A stretch of DNA of 6,673 bases, from positions 1 through 6,673 of the forward strand of contig JAUWTX010000119.1 of NCBI GenBank assembly GCA_030614505.1, read 5' to 3'. Positions 6,301 through 6,673 of the stretch are shown piece by piece (the stretch's first letter is position 1; the number at the start of each line of letters is the position of its first letter). Position numbers and translations under genes: made by a program. The DNA is from Desulfuromonadales bacterium. Its GTDB lineage: Bacteria > Desulfobacterota > Desulfuromonadia > Desulfuromonadales > BM103. The notes below the pieces were generated by a model. The model saw only the letters and a program-made list of their open reading frames with translations. It was not told the DNA's origin and did no database searches.

Positions 6301-6673
6301 TCAGTCGGTACCCTTGTCGGTAGATCGCCGGATCAAGGCCGAATACGTCGCCGTCATCAAAAGTCCGCGCTGCGCCGTCGATATGGGCTGTTGCGTAATC
6401 GTGGCAGCTGTCACACTCCACCGGCCTGCCGCTGAGGGTTTCCACGCCGCCCTTGGATGGATAGTTCTCACCAGCTGCCAAGCCGTGGCCGGTCTTGTAA
6501 TATCCCCAGCCGGTGCCGTAGATGTAGCTGCCGTCTTCATCACCGATCACATTAGGAGCACTTACACTGCTGATCTCAGAAGGTGTTTCATCGTGGCAGG
6601 TGGCACACCACTTCTCCTTGCCTGCTTGCAGGGTCAGGCCGTCGTAGATACCGTCATCCCAGTTTGGTTTGGC
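3350..6673 (-). CDS. Giant multihaem c-type cytochrome with calcium-loop repeats and a beta-helix (5' end beyond the window)
   Basis: The frame is open through the right edge: 1107 residues are visible and the true N-terminus and signal peptide are missing. A GTG at 6550 is internal, because a haem motif lies upstream in the same frame. Numbering from the right edge, residues 1-295 carry CATCH (23-27), CDSCH (87-91), CFQTGCH (151-157), CVVCH (206-210) and CAHCH (277-281), with nearby histidines able to be distal ligands. Residues ~300-670 are three tandem beta-sandwich-like repeats, each with an EF-hand-like loop. Residues ~673-1107 form a right-handed parallel beta-helix with GGG- and Asn-rich turns, ending in a choice-of-anchor-Q-like tail (DIDGQSRPQGAADDIGADEY). 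Haem c attachment requires export to the periplasm or beyond. The protein is probably a surface electron-transfer or adhesive cytochrome (inference). No sorting signal or transmembrane helix follows the last domain. It precedes the receiver gene by 47 bases. Confidence 0.9.
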   Translation of the reverse strand, partial: AKPNWDDGIYDGLTLQAGKEKWCATCHDETPSEISSVSAPNVIGDEDGSYIYGTGWGYYKTGHGLAAGENYPSKGGVETLSGRPVECDSCHDYATAHIDGAARTFDDGDVFGLDPAIYRQGYRLKIIDGQEPYLMPRPSNIGNNSDQFRVCFQTGCHDSGPFTDSANMNTNLVTDGTNKHTYHLNFNNQEMAAADWSGSNNSRMTCVVCHNVHGSTRLAMVRDGKLIDREPGLQIWYKNDAVTFIDVNTSNPPEPADLPLSASDGTAWLAGTSSNLCAHCHGWNIRTEDRPPFQDVAQAPLLEWEGSNGLVSAGVAPGSALGNSTFTFRVSYSDINNDSPSPIEIWVDQNDNGSYEAGEKYAMSETDVTDMNIFNGKNYTKSLSIAKASDGILRYRFYAHDGVLEATGAPTADSTITIFNNAPVLTWTGENFYQADGTNPDNGGNGDTFTFRIDFTDPDNEAPSTIQVWIDENDNDSYEAGEKYTLTEVDSGDTTYSDGKLYARSLALAHTGDGNLKYRFYAADADDDATGDPAQDAVLTVQVGANSPPSLEFVEAGCTVSGVKPQSGATGADFVFTVSYADTEGQCPPGASDIQIFVDVNDNLIYEPSEQYDLTEVDAGDTDCTDGKLFTTTKALILAGDNVLAYRFYATDGTDTAVGEPVGDHSVTVVDALKVRPAGGSGWYSTIQSAIDAIDGTHTVLVYDGTYNEDVLFEYGSDDSNTTLRSVCGPDTTIISGSGSDTTVTFSRHSSSQIDGFQVTGGTTGIEVHGTQVTINNCQVHDNNGLNGGGLSVIQSGDMPKLTLTNSEIYNNSSDRGGGVRIWRGTGHLISNSIIRNNTITGDSLADGGGGLHVFQVGMLTINNSIIQDNATVGYPGGGLYVTQVTELTVSDSIVRDNTSDNSGGGLLNDQSTINFIRSIIIGNTATGSGGAVSHPSAGSNLFFENCIVADNRASQGGMAFVNGGIFDIVNSTIANNRATDHSGAIYNQLATITIRNSILWGNRAGTVGHIAHFNGGSITITDSIIQNDDDGNFADTPFFTAGGTTAVSGFASEDDPWFVGGGDYHLLAPSPAVDNASATHAPAQDIDGQSRPQGAADDIGADEYLP
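3353..4657 (-). other. Right-handed parallel beta-helix with choice-of-anchor-Q-like C-terminus
   Basis: The entry segment is of the STIQSAIDAIDGTHTVLVYD type, followed by DGTYNEDV, as in pectate-lyase-like helices. About ten coils follow (roughly 3596-4417), each built as a short strand, I-x-N-S-x-I, then x-N-N or D-N, then a GGG turn, with recurring IIRNN, IIQDN, IVRDN, IIIGN, IVADN and TIANN steps that suggest an asparagine ladder. The last ~50 residues (SPAVDN ... DIDGQSRPQG ... IGADEYLP) match the ending seen in choice-of-anchor-Q proteins. I see no polysaccharide-lyase active-site set, so a binding or structural role is more likely than enzymatic cleavage. Confidence 0.82.
4664..5776 (-). 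repeat. Three tandem ~125-residue Ig/cadherin-like repeats with EF-hand-like calcium loops
   Basis: The units are at about 5420-5776, 5048-5410 and 4664-5035. Each shows the same order: a PxLEW-like first strand, FxFxVxYxD, IxIWVD followed by a D-x-N-D-N loop and Tyr-Glu, then KxYxLxEVDxGD, DGKLY, an LA/GD turn, LxYRFYAxDG and a final ITV strand. The loops are DQNDNGSYEAGE, DENDNDSYEAGE and DVNDNLIYEPSE, matching EF-hand loop positions 1, 3, 5, 9 and 12. Their first Asp residues are 123 and 128 residues apart. The first two units are the most alike. The third has diverged and has gained three cysteines. A beta-sandwich stalk is inferred from the strand pattern. Confidence 0.8.
5831..6607 (-). 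other. Multihaem cytochrome c region: five CXnCH motifs
   Basis: Covalent haem c sites are visible at 6593-6607 (CATCH), 6401-6415 (CDSCH), 6203-6223 (CFQTGCH, a CX4CH type), 6044-6058 (CVVCH) and 5831-5845 (CAHCH). A CX4CH followed about 50 residues later by CX2CH resembles the CxxxxCH...CxxCH arrangement known from Geobacter proteins. Histidines such as those in TGHGL, TAHIDG, KHTYH and NVHG are candidate second axial ligands. More motifs may lie off the window. Confidence 0.88.

Noticed and set aside
6548..6550. GTG at 6550 as the cytochrome start codon
   Set aside because: The frame stays open to 6673 and contains a CATCH haem motif at 6593-6607. No signal peptide follows the GTG, so it is internal.

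Overview
The window reads as chromosomal DNA of a Gram-negative, respiratory, signal-rich bacterium. I suspect a Desulfuromonas/Geobacter-type delta-proteobacterium (Desulfuromonadota). The suspicion rests on a very large multihaem c-type cytochrome fused to extracellular repeat domains, with a CX4CH motif followed by a CX2CH motif, and on a dense run of receiver (REC) domain proteins. The taxonomic call is inference. GC content is uneven: about 40% in the small membrane gene, high 40s in the cheR sample counted, and mid-50s or more in the kinase and cytochrome samples.

All five genes lie on the minus strand, so transcription runs from right to left. From 6673 down to 3350 is the 3' part of a giant exported protein whose start lies beyond the right edge. 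It has a haem-binding region (four CX2CH and one CX4CH motif), then three tandem ~125-residue beta-sandwich-like repeats each carrying an EF-hand-like calcium loop, then a right-handed parallel beta-helix ending in a choice-of-anchor-Q-like tail. After 47 bases comes a stand-alone receiver protein (3302-2946). After 89 bases comes a CheR methyltransferase with its own N-terminal receiver domain (2856-1618). One base later begins a small two-helix membrane protein of unknown function (1616-1368). After 32 bases comes a REC-PAS-PAS-histidine kinase (1335 to beyond position 1), whose ATPase domain lies off the left edge.

The last four genes look like one signalling operon: three different receiver domains, a CheR-type methyltransferase and a soluble sensor kinase, with no chemoreceptor, CheA or CheW visible. 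No intrinsic terminator separates the cytochrome gene from the operon, so read-through or a functional link is possible but unproven. The 89-base gap before cheR has a hairpin without a T-run and a weak promoter-like sequence, and could hold an internal promoter. No RNA genes, insertion sequences or CRISPR arrays were seen. The long plus-strand open frames are antisense shadows of these genes.
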